Assembly: GCA_004078665.1 (NCBI GenBank)
Contig: SCFO01000002.1
Location: forward strand, 186,001 to 250,000
Length of the DNA: 64,000 nt
Reading direction: 5' to 3'
Source: Halobacillus fulvus
GTDB lineage: Bacteria; Bacillota; Bacilli; Bacillales; Halobacillaceae
Part shown: positions 50,215 through 58,302 of the stretch, piece by piece
Position numbering within the stretch: the stretch's first letter is position 1
Layout of the letters: every line of letters starts with the position of its first letter
The notes under the pieces: generated by a model
What the model was told of the DNA's origin: nothing
The model's input: only the letters and a program-made list of their open reading frames with translations
Databases searched by the model: none
Program-made: the position numbers and the translations under genes

Positions 50215-51267
50215 ATGGCAACAAAGCTCGCGTTTGTCGGGTTTGGCGGAGTAGGTCAGGCATTAGCTGAAATCATCTCAGAACGAAGCGGAGAGCTGAA
50301 GCAAAGCTATGGGATGGACCTTCAAGTTGTAGCGGTTTCTGATATGATGAAGGGCTCTGTATATCGCCCGGAGGGATTAGATATCGATCAGCTGCTTGAG
50401 ACGGTAAGGAAAAATGGAACGGTCGAACAATATCCTGATCAATCAGGTGTGTTAAAAGGGTGGAGCAGCTTAGAGACAATTGAACATTCCAATGCGGATG
50501 TCATTGTCGAAGTGACATTCACGGATGTTCACACAGGAGAACCAGCCATCTCTCATTGCAAAGCCGCTTTTCAAAACGGAAAGAGCGTTGTCACTACGAA
50601 CAAAGGTCCTGTCGCCTTAGCTTATCGTGAGCTTTCCAAGCTGGCAGAAGAACAGGACGTATTCTTCGGGTTTGAGGGCACAGTAATGAGCGGTACGCCG
50701 GCTTTACGAATGCCGGTCATGGCACTTGCCGGTAATCGTATTAAAGAAATCAAAGGGATTTTAAACGGTACGATCAATTACATCCTGACGGAAATGGAAA
50801 AAGGGTCGAGCTATGAGGGAGCCCTTAAACAAGCGCAACGTCTCGGATATGCTGAAGCCGATCCGACCAACGATGTGGAAGGATACGATGCAAGATACAA
50901 AGCCGCTATATTAGCAAATTACTTGATGGGTGCCGATTTGCACCATACAGAAGTAGAGTGCAAAGGAATCACTTCCCTGACGAAGGAGCAGGTTCAACAG
51001 GCCGTTGAGGAGGGGGAGAAATGGCGTCTGCTTGCCAGAGTGACGGACGAAGATGGAGCGGTAAAGGCTTCCGTGAAACCGGAGCGAATTTCCGCTGACG
51101 ATCCACTGGCAGGTGTGACAGGAGCGACGAATGCGATTGTTTACGAATGCGATTTAGCCGGTCCAATCATGCTTACAGGAGCGGGCGCAGGATTAAAGGA
51201 AACAGGTTTTTCCTTACTGATCGATCTTATCCATTATGCAAAACGTCATGCAAAAGCGACGATATAA
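50215..51267 (+). CDS. Homoserine dehydrogenase-like protein without ACT domain
   Basis: This 350-residue protein has an N-terminal NAD(P) fold (FVGFGGVGQALAEII), TTNKGPVALAYREL, and the catalytic-domain signatures ILNGTINYILTEME and YAEADPTNDVEGYDA of homoserine dehydrogenase. It lacks the C-terminal ACT domain that gives threonine feedback. In this operon it could reduce aspartate semialdehyde from ectoine to homoserine, or act in reverse on a related C4 amino alcohol. It is 50% of a reductive/oxidative pair with the aldehyde dehydrogenase that follows 12 bases later. Confidence 0.82.
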   Translation: MATKLAFVGFGGVGQALAEIISERSGELKQSYGMDLQVVAVSDMMKGSVYRPEGLDIDQLLETVRKNGTVEQYPDQSGVLKGWSSLETIEHSNADVIVEVTFTDVHTGEPAISHCKAAFQNGKSVVTTNKGPVALAYRELSKLAEEQDVFFGFEGTVMSGTPALRMPVMALAGNRIKEIKGILNGTINYILTEMEKGSSYEGALKQAQRLGYAEADPTNDVEGYDARYKAAILANYLMGADLHHTEVECKGITSLTKEQVQQAVEEGEKWRLLARVTDEDGAVKASVKPERISADDPLAGVTGATNAIVYECDLAGPIMLTGAGAGLKETGFSLLIDLIHYAKRHAKATI

Positions 51268-51279
51268 GGAGGCGAAATC

Positions 51280-52713
51280 ATGCAAACAAAAGTGACCTCT
51301 TATCCTATGCTTTCAGCTGGTGCTTGGGTAGAAATAGGGGAGACCTTTGACGTTCATAATCCGCAAAATGATGAGCTGATTGCGAATGTCCCATATGCGC
51401 GCAAAGAACACATGTTGGATGCGATTGAGAGAGCTCATCAGGCCTCAAAGAGAAAAATGGCCACACATGAAAGGATTGCCGTTCTAAACAGGGTCGTTGA
51501 TTACATGAAGGCACATGCGGAAGAATTTGCAGAAACAATCGCAATGGAAGGAAGTAAAACGATCAAGGAAGCGCGGGGAGAAGTCAAACGTGCTACCCAG
51601 ACGATTCAAATCAGTGCAGAAGAAGCACGCCGATTAAAAGGGGAGACGATCAACTTCGATCAGAATGAAGGCAGTGAAAGCAGAGTCGGTTACTACTCCC
51701 GGTTTCCGATCGGAGTCGTAGGAGCGATCACACCTTTCAATGATCCGCTTAACCTCGTCGCCCACAAAATCGGGCCAGCGATCGCTTCAGGAAATGCGAT
51801 TGTTGTGAAGCCTGCGTCTGTTACGCCACTCAGTGCCTTGATGCTTGCCAGAGCTTTCGTAGAGGCAGGTTTGCCAGAAGGTTACCTATCCGTCATTACG
51901 GGTTCCGGCAAAGAGGTTGGAGAAGCTTTGATTGCTCATCCACTCGTATCCATGGTCTCTTTTACTGGTGGCCCAGAAGCGGGCCAAAAGATTCAGCAGT
52001 CAGCCGGTACGAAAAAAGTGAGCATGGAGCTTGGATCGAACTCTCCTGTCATCGTTCTGGGTGACGCTGATTTGCAGGAGGCCGTCAGCTCATGTGTATC
52101 GGGCGCTTTTTCAGCAGTCGGCCAAAACTGTATCGGAGTGCAAAGGATTTATGTAGAACGGACTGTGTACGCAGATTTTCTGGATGCTTTTGTCGAAGAA
52201 ACAGCTGAACTACGTGTTGGAGACAAAATGGATGAACGGACGGATATCGGTCCGATGATCCAAGAAAAAGAAGCGATTCGTGTAGAAAAGTGGGTCCAGG
52301 AAGCGTTGGATGAAGGAGCTAAGCTGGAGATCGGTGGTCAGCGTGTCGGTTCTTATTATTATCCAACTGTATTAACACAAGTTCCTGCCCATTCCAAAAT
52401 AGCCAAAGAAGAAATCTTCGGTCCTGTCGTCATGGTTGAGCCGGTCGAACATTTAGAGGAGGCGATTGAAAAATCAAATGCTGTCGATTACGGACTGCAT
52501 GCGGGTATTTTTACATCTAATATCGATCATGCTTTTTATGCGGTAGAGCATATGAATGTCGGTGGAATCATGATCAATGACAGCAGTGATTACCGAATAG
52601 ATGAAATGCCATTTGGCGGCACGAAGGGTTCTGGTATCGGGAGAGAAGGCGTCCGTCATTCGATGGAAGCAATGACAGAACAACGGGTGGTTTGTATTAA
52701 GCTGAAACGTTAG
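51280..52713 (+). CDS. doeC: Aldehyde dehydrogenase, probable aspartate semialdehyde dehydrogenase DoeC
   Basis: This 477-residue NAD(P)-dependent aldehyde dehydrogenase has the catalytic Glu in SMELGSNSP and Cys in SAVGQNCIGVQRI (near residue 287), with the C-terminal EEIFGPVVMVEP. In ectoine breakdown DoeC oxidises aspartate semialdehyde to aspartate. The operon position supports this, though succinate- or lactaldehyde dehydrogenases are similar. AAGGAGG precedes ATG. Last gene of the operon; terminator follows. Confidence 0.82.
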   Translation: MQTKVTSYPMLSAGAWVEIGETFDVHNPQNDELIANVPYARKEHMLDAIERAHQASKRKMATHERIAVLNRVVDYMKAHAEEFAETIAMEGSKTIKEARGEVKRATQTIQISAEEARRLKGETINFDQNEGSESRVGYYSRFPIGVVGAITPFNDPLNLVAHKIGPAIASGNAIVVKPASVTPLSALMLARAFVEAGLPEGYLSVITGSGKEVGEALIAHPLVSMVSFTGGPEAGQKIQQSAGTKKVSMELGSNSPVIVLGDADLQEAVSSCVSGAFSAVGQNCIGVQRIYVERTVYADFLDAFVEETAELRVGDKMDERTDIGPMIQEKEAIRVEKWVQEALDEGAKLEIGGQRVGSYYYPTVLTQVPAHSKIAKEEIFGPVVMVEPVEHLEEAIEKSNAVDYGLHAGIFTSNIDHAFYAVEHMNVGGIMINDSSDYRIDEMPFGGTKGSGIGREGVRHSMEAMTEQRVVCIKLKR

Positions 52714-52741
52714 GGCGCTGATATTCAGCGCTCTTTTTTTA
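52712..52741 (+). terminator. Terminator of the ectoine operon
   Basis: AGGGCGCTG / CAGCGCTCT stem followed by seven T residues. Confidence 0.9.
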
Positions 52742-52751
52742 TCAGCTTATT

Positions 52752-52788
52752 GTTAAAATAAAACCGCTATGCTTAAAGCATAGCGGTC
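52752..52788 (-). terminator. Terminator of the small Cys-rich gene (minus strand)
   Basis: A perfect 12-bp stem ACCGCTATGCTT (52763-52774) / AAGCATAGCGGT (52776-52787), with a U-rich stretch downstream on the minus strand. Confidence 0.85.
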
Positions 52789-52792
52789 AGAT

Positions 52793-52999
52793 TCAGGTCG
52801 TATGACAGTCTGGACAGCATGTGTTGCAGCCGTTGACTTGATCGTAAGTATTTCTCGCTTCTTCTAATGCACTGGCACAGTCAGTATGACCACCAAGTTC
52901 TAATAAGTTCTTCTCAAATGGCATAAACTTGCACCCTTCAACATGGACTTCATGATCACCATTCGTCTGTTGATTTTGATTGACATAAAATTGAGCCAT
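52793..52999 (-). CDS. Small conserved-type Cys/His-rich protein
   Basis: This 68-residue protein has Cys and His residues along its length (HEVHVEGCKFMP, HTDCASALEEA, GCNTCCPDCHTT), which suggests metal binding. Proteins of this pattern are common as hypotheticals in many bacteria; function unknown. GAGGAGG precedes ATG 52999. Monocistronic. Confidence 0.75.
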   Translation of the reverse strand: MAQFYVNQNQQTNGDHEVHVEGCKFMPFEKNLLELGGHTDCASALEEARNTYDQVNGCNTCCPDCHTT

Positions 53000-53100
53000 C
53001 TAAATTCCTCCTCTCGGTTTGAAACGTTCCCTATTCCAATAAAAGTAAACTAAAAATCCTCAGACTGGTTGAGAAGTAATAACCTCTTTTCATTGAACAA

Positions 53101-53187
53101 AGCTGAGATCCCAGAAGGGTGTAGACTGAGGAAGCTCAGCGCCCGCTTATGGAAAGTGAGTTATTTTCCGCTCCTCCAAGCTCTCAT
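53101..53187 (+). repeat. Partial copy of the dispersed palindromic element
   Basis: AGCTGAGATCCC, GAGGAAGCTCAGCGCCCGC, then TATGGAAAG-GAGTTATTTTCC and CTCCTCC correspond in order to segments of the full element at 60109-60277 read on the minus strand. The left third is missing. It lies in the gap before the CAP-domain gene; 53000-53100 and 53190-53300 hold nothing else recognisable. Confidence 0.75.
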
Positions 53188-53319
53188 CATGAAAAACGAA
53201 ATCCTGTGGCTATATGATGGACCGAAAGTGTTTTAGTTAAAAATGGCACGTTGGAAACAGGATAAAAAGCGGTCCTCGGCAAATCATAAGGGTGATCGAT
53301 TTCTGAGGAGGATCAAAAC

Positions 53320-54018
53320 ATGAAGAAAGCTTTCTATATCATTATTATGGCTGTTGTCATGGCCTTTGTATTAGCCGCATGTAACACGAAAGAAGGAGCA
53401 AGAGACAGCCAGCAAAACAATTTGAACCAGGTCAGCTTTGGACCCCAGGATCAGGGGATTCAACCACATCAAGGACCAAGCGAGATGGCACCTGGACAAA
53501 ATCGATTCGATGCCAACATTCCTTTTGAAGGAATTCCGCAAGATGGCGATCGTCGTCCAAGCATTTACGAGCGGGCAGATCGTTATAGTGAAGAAAATGA
53601 TAATCATTTAGGATCCAATGAGGACCGGATCGACCAGGTGAATGGTTCTTTTAAAGACGAAGTGGTTCGTCTGACCAACGATGCCAGAGAAAAGAATGGA
53701 CTGGAGCCTTTAGAGGTGTCACCAGATGTCACAGAAGTGGCTCAGGAAAAGTCGGAGGATATGTCCGAGAATCGTTATTTTTCGCATACTTCCCCTACTT
53801 ACGGTTCCCCTTTTCAAATGCTTAAACAGTTCGGTGTCGATTACCGAACGGCAGCTGAAAATATCGCAGCCGGTCAGCAGACACCCGAACAAGTCGTAAA
53901 CGGCTGGCTGAACAGCTCCGGCCACCGCAAAAACATCATGAATGGCAACATGACCCACATCGGAGTAGGCTTCGCCGAAGACGGTCAATACTGGACACAA
54001 ATGTTTATTGGTCAATAA
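53320..54018 (+). CDS. CAP/SCP-domain lipoprotein (YkwD-like)
   Basis: This 232-residue protein has a lipoprotein signal (FVLAACNTKEG, lipobox Cys21), a disordered Gln/Pro/Asp-rich region (about 25-105) and a C-terminal CAP (SCP/PR1) domain with VRLTNDAREKNGLEPL, NRYFSHTSPTYG and SSGHRKNIMN. Bacterial CAP proteins are secreted and often appear around sporulation or envelope functions; the exact role is unknown. GAGGAGG precedes ATG. Monocistronic. Confidence 0.9.
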   Translation: MKKAFYIIIMAVVMAFVLAACNTKEGARDSQQNNLNQVSFGPQDQGIQPHQGPSEMAPGQNRFDANIPFEGIPQDGDRRPSIYERADRYSEENDNHLGSNEDRIDQVNGSFKDEVVRLTNDAREKNGLEPLEVSPDVTEVAQEKSEDMSENRYFSHTSPTYGSPFQMLKQFGVDYRTAAENIAAGQQTPEQVVNGWLNSSGHRKNIMNGNMTHIGVGFAEDGQYWTQMFIGQ

Positions 54019-54056
54019 AAAACAAGACGCCCGGTTTACCAGGCGTCCTGTTTTTC
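54017..54056 (+). terminator. Terminator after the CAP-domain gene
   Basis: ACAAGACGCC / GGCGTCCTGT stem followed by five T residues. Confidence 0.88.
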
Positions 54057-54191
54057 ATTATATGTATGTCATTTGCCTGATTTACTTACTAATTCAGCAG
54101 CTTGAAGTATTAGAAATATGAGGAGTAATTGCGAACAGTCGCTACCATTTGATTTACTCCATAAAGTGTTTCCGTCCACTTATTAATGAAT

Positions 54192-54270
54192 GGAGGGTCT
54201 TGAGGTCTCGAGATTCCTATGGGGAGGAAGCTCAGCGCCCGCCAAGGAAAGCAAATGATTTCACGTTTTT
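54192..54270 (+). repeat. Internally deleted copy of the dispersed palindromic element
   Basis: GGAGGGTC, GAGATTCCTATGGGGAGGAA, GCTCAGCGCCCGCC and AAGGAAAGC follow the order of the full element at 60109-60277 (minus strand), but the middle block (GGGCAGGCTGAGATCCCGC...GCGAC) is missing. It occupies most of the gap before the SGNH gene; the rest holds nothing recognisable. Confidence 0.75.
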
Positions 54271-54330
54271 CCAAATTTTTATCAACATAAAAAAACATCA
54301 TTTTAAATTCATCCAAAAGGAAGGGACACC

Positions 54331-55032
54331 ATGAAAAAGCTGATAACCTGTCTATTGATCATCTTTTCTCTACATCTACCTACAGCAGCAAAAGCAGAAG
54401 ACCCGATAAGATTGGCAGCCATCGGTGATTCCATTCCTTATGGATACAACCTTGAAGAATCCAATGATCATCCTTCTTTTCGTGGATTTCCGTATTTAGT
54501 CGGAATGGAAAAAGGATGGACTGTCGACAACTTGAGCATCCCTGGATTAACTTCACAAGAGCTTTTGGTTGCCGTCCATGATAATGAACTTTTTCGAAGT
54601 ACTTTGAAAGAAGCGGACTATGTCCTTCTCTATATAGGTGGAAATGATTTATTGAATGTCGTGAAGAAGAATGGTGGGTTAAAGGGACTGGAGATGACAG
54701 ATGCTGCACCAGCTATGCAAAATTTAATACAGCATGTGTATTCCATTGTGATGGAAATTGATTCTCTGACAGATGCGGAGATATTCGTGTATAACCTCTA
54801 CAATCCTTACCCAGCTGCCGGGAAAAAACTGGACGCTCCTCTTGTGTACATCAATTCCCAGTACGCCGCTTTAATTCAACTGCTGGATCATTTCACGAAT
54901 GTTTCCTTGCTGGATGCTTATAAAGCTTTTCGAGGGCATTCCCAATTGATTCTTCCGAAAGACGTCCATCCATCAGAGAAAGGGCAGCAGATCCTTGCCG
55001 AATTGGCTCTCAAGAAGTTGCGCGATGTATAA
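54331..55032 (+). CDS. Secreted SGNH/GDSL hydrolase
   Basis: This 233-residue protein has a signal peptide (cleavage after TAAKA, about residue 22) and an SGNH esterase fold. The nucleophile serine is in LAAIGDSIPYG, Asn in YIGGNDLLN and the Asp-x-x-His pair in DVHPSEKG. Relatives remove acyl groups from lipids or cell-wall sugars. Substrate unknown. It lies 24 bases before an oxidoreductase gene and may be co-transcribed. Confidence 0.9.
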   Translation: MKKLITCLLIIFSLHLPTAAKAEDPIRLAAIGDSIPYGYNLEESNDHPSFRGFPYLVGMEKGWTVDNLSIPGLTSQELLVAVHDNELFRSTLKEADYVLLYIGGNDLLNVVKKNGGLKGLEMTDAAPAMQNLIQHVYSIVMEIDSLTDAEIFVYNLYNPYPAAGKKLDAPLVYINSQYAALIQLLDHFTNVSLLDAYKAFRGHSQLILPKDVHPSEKGQQILAELALKKLRDV

Positions 55033-55056
55033 TAGAGAGTAGGAGGAGGCAATGAT

Positions 55057-56037
55057 ATGATACGATTTGGAATCATTGGTACGAACACCATTACTGAGAA
55101 GCTGCTATCGGCAGCAGAGGAACATCCTAAGTTCCAGTTGACGGCTGTTTTTTCCAGAACGGAGAAGAGAGCCCGTGAATTTGCAGAACAGTACGGAGCA
55201 TCTTTCACTTTTACATCTTTAGAGGAGATGGCGGCATCTAAAGAAATTGATGCGGTTTATATTGCCAGCCCGAACTCATTTCACGCCGATCAGGCAACGA
55301 TTTTTATGGAAAACGGGAAGCATGTGCTGTGTGAAAAGCCACTGGCATCTAATACGTCTGAAGTGAGGACGATGATTGAAACGGCGGAACGAAACAATGT
55401 GGTGCTGATGGAGGCCATGAAGTCCACACTGATGCCTGGTTTTGCTAAGCTTCGAGAGCATTTACATAAAGTTGGAACCATCCGACGGTATGTCGGCAAC
55501 TTCTGCAAATATTCTTCACGTTATGATGCATATAAAAACGGTAAGGTTCTGAACGCTTTCAATCCTGAGTATTCGAATGGATCGCTTATGGACTTGGGTA
55601 TCTATGGGATCTATCCGATGGTCGTTTTGTTCGGTGAGCCGAAAGCGATTCGAGCCAACGGGACAATTTTGGGGTCAGGAGTCGACGGTCAGGGGAGCTT
55701 GCTAGTGGATTATGAGGGCATGGAAGCGGTGATCATGCACTCGAAGATCATCAACTCTTACACCCCTTCCGAAATACAAGGGGAAAAGGGCTCGATCCTC
55801 ATCCCGAATATTTCTGAACCGGATAAGATGACCATTCATTACCGTGACGGCAGCATGGAGACAATTGATGGAGAAATGTCTTATGAACCAATGTATTACG
55901 AAGTGAAAGAATTCATCAATCTTATTGAAAAAGGTCAGCATCAATCGAGTGTGAATTCCTTGGAAAACACAAGGATTACGGCAGAAATCATGGAACAGGC
56001 GAGAAAACAAATTGGACTCGTTTACCCTGCAGATTGA
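55057..56037 (+). CDS. Gfo/Idh/MocA family oxidoreductase
   Basis: This 326-residue NAD(P)-dependent dehydrogenase has an N-terminal Rossmann fold (FGIIGTNTITEKLLSAA), IASPNSFHADQA, the conserved VLCEKPLASN with the catalytic lysine, and the C-terminal alpha/beta domain. Such enzymes oxidise or reduce sugars, inositols or similar polyols; the substrate is not evident. AGGAGG precedes ATG; a strong terminator follows. Confidence 0.92.
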   Translation: MIRFGIIGTNTITEKLLSAAEEHPKFQLTAVFSRTEKRAREFAEQYGASFTFTSLEEMAASKEIDAVYIASPNSFHADQATIFMENGKHVLCEKPLASNTSEVRTMIETAERNNVVLMEAMKSTLMPGFAKLREHLHKVGTIRRYVGNFCKYSSRYDAYKNGKVLNAFNPEYSNGSLMDLGIYGIYPMVVLFGEPKAIRANGTILGSGVDGQGSLLVDYEGMEAVIMHSKIINSYTPSEIQGEKGSILIPNISEPDKMTIHYRDGSMETIDGEMSYEPMYYEVKEFINLIEKGQHQSSVNSLENTRITAEIMEQARKQIGLVYPAD

Positions 56038-56039
56038 AG

Positions 56040-56076
56040 AAAAGGAGCCTCTTCAGCGTTGAAGAGGCTCCTTTTT
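56040..56076. terminator. Terminator after the Gfo/Idh gene
   Basis: AAAGGAGCCTCTTC / GAAGAGGCTCCTTT stem (14 bp) with flanking A and T runs; it may also serve the convergent gene at 56091. Confidence 0.93.
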
Positions 56077-56090
56077 ATAGAATCGAACGT

Positions 56091-56282
56091 TTATCTCAGC
56101 GTTTTTTGCTTGTCCATGGCTTTTTGATACCCTTCCATGACCCCTTGTGCATACACCTTGTTGAGAACGGTCATCGTATGAGGAATGATTTGATCATCCC
56201 TAGAACCGGAAACTTGGTTTAATAGATCCACCAACTCCAACAACTCATCGGTTATCGGAAAAATAGGCTTAACATTATCCAT
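56091..56282 (-). CDS. Small protein of unknown function
   Basis: This 63-residue protein (MDNVKPIFPITDELLELVDL at the start) is charged and probably helical, without motif or membrane segment. The start is uncertain: ATG 56282 has AAGG 11 bases upstream, TTG 56285 is closer to ideal spacing, and GTG 56294 overlaps the ribosome site. Its gene is monocistronic and convergent with the oxidoreductase gene. Confidence 0.55.
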   Translation of the reverse strand: MDNVKPIFPITDELLELVDLLNQVSGSRDDQIIPHTMTVLNKVYAQGVMEGYQKAMDKQKTLR

Positions 56283-56294
56283 CAAGTCTATCAC

Positions 56295-56531
56295 CTTCCT
56301 GATCGGTTGGGATATGTTACTGGTATAATTATTTGTTTAGGCGTTATGTGCAGATGCATAAACGTGTACTTCATATTATCAAGTTAAACAATTGTTTTTT
56401 CAATACCGTGCGGTCACTTTTATTACCTTTTCGATAACCAAAACCAATGCATTTATTGTACAATCATTATATTATAAAAATTAATGCCGAATTTGGATTT
56501 GAAGCAGTACTTTCAGAATGGGCTCACTTAT
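56295..56531. other. Intergenic region
   Basis: AT-rich with no open frame, hairpin or repeat that I can support. Confidence 0.5.
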
Positions 56532-56560
56532 TTCACTCACCCAAAAGTATCCTGTATAAT
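56532..56560 (+). promoter_or_regulatory. Putative sigma-A promoter of the ABC exporter operon
   Basis: TTCACT (56532-56537), a 17-base spacer and a perfect TATAAT (56555-56560), 36 bases before the first exporter gene. Confidence 0.6.
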
Positions 56561-56595
56561 TATAGGAACTTTCAGACATATCGGAGGCTATACTT

Positions 56596-58302
56596 ATGCG
56601 TACGATTTTTTCTTATACCATTCCATATAAATTTTCGGCCTTCGTTGCGTTAGCCCTTATGGTCATAGAGCTGATTGTTGAGTTAGTTCAGCCATTGATT
56701 ATGGCTAAAATCATCGACGAGGGAATATTAAGGGATGACTTCGGAGTCGTGTCTACTTGGGGTGGAGTCCTGATTGGACTTTCCCTGCTCGCTTTTGCTG
56801 CCGGAATCACGAACTCCTTTTTTGCTGCCCGGCTTAGTCAGGGGGTTGGCTATGACCTTAGAAGGGACTTATTTAAAAAAGTACAATCGTTCGCAAATAA
56901 AAACTTTCAATCTTTCTCTACTCCTGGGTTAGTGACGAGAATGACAAACGATGTCGTTCAGATCCAGAATCTTTTGTTCATGTTTGTCCGCATCGCTTTA
57001 CGGGCGCCATTGTTCATCGTTTTTGGTTTAGTGATGGCCTTTACGGTTAATGTTCAACTAGCAACGATTCTGGTGCTCACGGTACCGGTCTTCCTTATCT
57101 TTTTGTTCTTTATTTTGACAAAAGGGGTCAAGCTCTTTAAAGCGGTTCAGCATCGATTGGATCGGGTCAATACCGTCATTCGGGAGAATTTGTCTGGGAT
57201 TCGACTGATTAAAGGATTTAACAGAGGTGAGCATGAGGAGAAGCGTTTTGTAAAGGTCAACGATTCGCTTTTGAATAAAAATAAACGGGCGTTGTGGCTG
57301 ATGGAAGTTGCGATGCCGGTGGTCATGCTTGGAATGAACGCTATTATTCTCATCATCTTGTGGCTCAGTACGGACCGCCTTGTAGCGGGTACGGTCGAGC
57401 CAGGAGAAGTGGTGGCGATCATCAACTACGCTACGAGAATCATGTTCACATTCTCGATTTTCACCTTTTTAATCATGGTTTTCTCTAGAGGAAATGCGTC
57501 AGCGAACAGACTGGAAGAAGTATTGAATGAACAAACCCCGACCTATTTACAGGACGGAGGAAAGAAAGTCTCTCTTAAGGGGGAGGTTCGTTTTGATAAC
57601 GTATCGTTCGCCCATGCTGATCAACCCACACTGGACGGTGTGTCGTTCCAAGCATTATCGGGACAAACTGTCGGGATATTGGGTGAGACAGGTTCAGGGA
57701 AAACGTCTTTGCTCCATTTGATTCCAAGACTGTATGAGAAAAGCGGTGGTGACGTTTACTTGGATGAGTATCAGATTGAAGACCTTGATGTCAAAAGTAT
57801 TCGGGAACAAATCAGCCTCGTTCCTCAGGAAGTCCACCTTTTTTCAGGAACAGTCGGTGAAAACATCGCTTGGGGAAAAGAGAAGGCGACAAAAGAAGAA
57901 ATTATGGAAGCGGCCAAACAAGCCCAGATCCATTCCTTTATCATAACACTGCCTAATGGATATGACACAGAGCTCGGTCAAAAGGGTGTGACCCTGTCCG
58001 GGGGACAAAAGCAGCGTTTATCGATTGCCAGGGCGCTGATTCGCCATCCGAAAGTTCTTATTCTGGACGATAGTACGAGTGCACTTGACGCTCACACAGA
58101 AGTCCGACTGATGAAATCTTTGAAAAAGCAGTCCTGTACGGTATTGATGGTTGCTCAAAAAATCAGTTCACTGAAAGCGGCGGACCAGATTCTGCTGCTT
58201 CATAAGGGCAGACTAATTGCCAAGGGATCTCATGAGGAACTGATCATTCAGAGCCCTTATTACCGCGAAGTCTATCAGTCCCAGCAGGAGGAGGTCATGT
58301 AA
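56596..58302 (+). CDS. ABC exporter half-transporter with degenerate ATPase site (YfiB-like)
   Basis: This 568-residue protein has six membrane helices and a C-terminal ATPase domain. Walker A is GETGSGKTS and the signature LSGGQKQR is normal, but the Walker B glutamate is replaced (LILDDSTSALD) and the H-loop His is Gln (LMVAQKIS). This matches the non-catalytic half of heterodimeric exporters such as TM287/288 and BmrC. The gene overlaps the partner gene by one base. The family exports drugs or lipids; the substrate is unknown. Confidence 0.92.
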   Translation: MRTIFSYTIPYKFSAFVALALMVIELIVELVQPLIMAKIIDEGILRDDFGVVSTWGGVLIGLSLLAFAAGITNSFFAARLSQGVGYDLRRDLFKKVQSFANKNFQSFSTPGLVTRMTNDVVQIQNLLFMFVRIALRAPLFIVFGLVMAFTVNVQLATILVLTVPVFLIFLFFILTKGVKLFKAVQHRLDRVNTVIRENLSGIRLIKGFNRGEHEEKRFVKVNDSLLNKNKRALWLMEVAMPVVMLGMNAIILIILWLSTDRLVAGTVEPGEVVAIINYATRIMFTFSIFTFLIMVFSRGNASANRLEEVLNEQTPTYLQDGGKKVSLKGEVRFDNVSFAHADQPTLDGVSFQALSGQTVGILGETGSGKTSLLHLIPRLYEKSGGDVYLDEYQIEDLDVKSIREQISLVPQEVHLFSGTVGENIAWGKEKATKEEIMEAAKQAQIHSFIITLPNGYDTELGQKGVTLSGGQKQRLSIARALIRHPKVLILDDSTSALDAHTEVRLMKSLKKQSCTVLMVAQKISSLKAADQILLLHKGRLIAKGSHEELIIQSPYYREVYQSQQEEVM

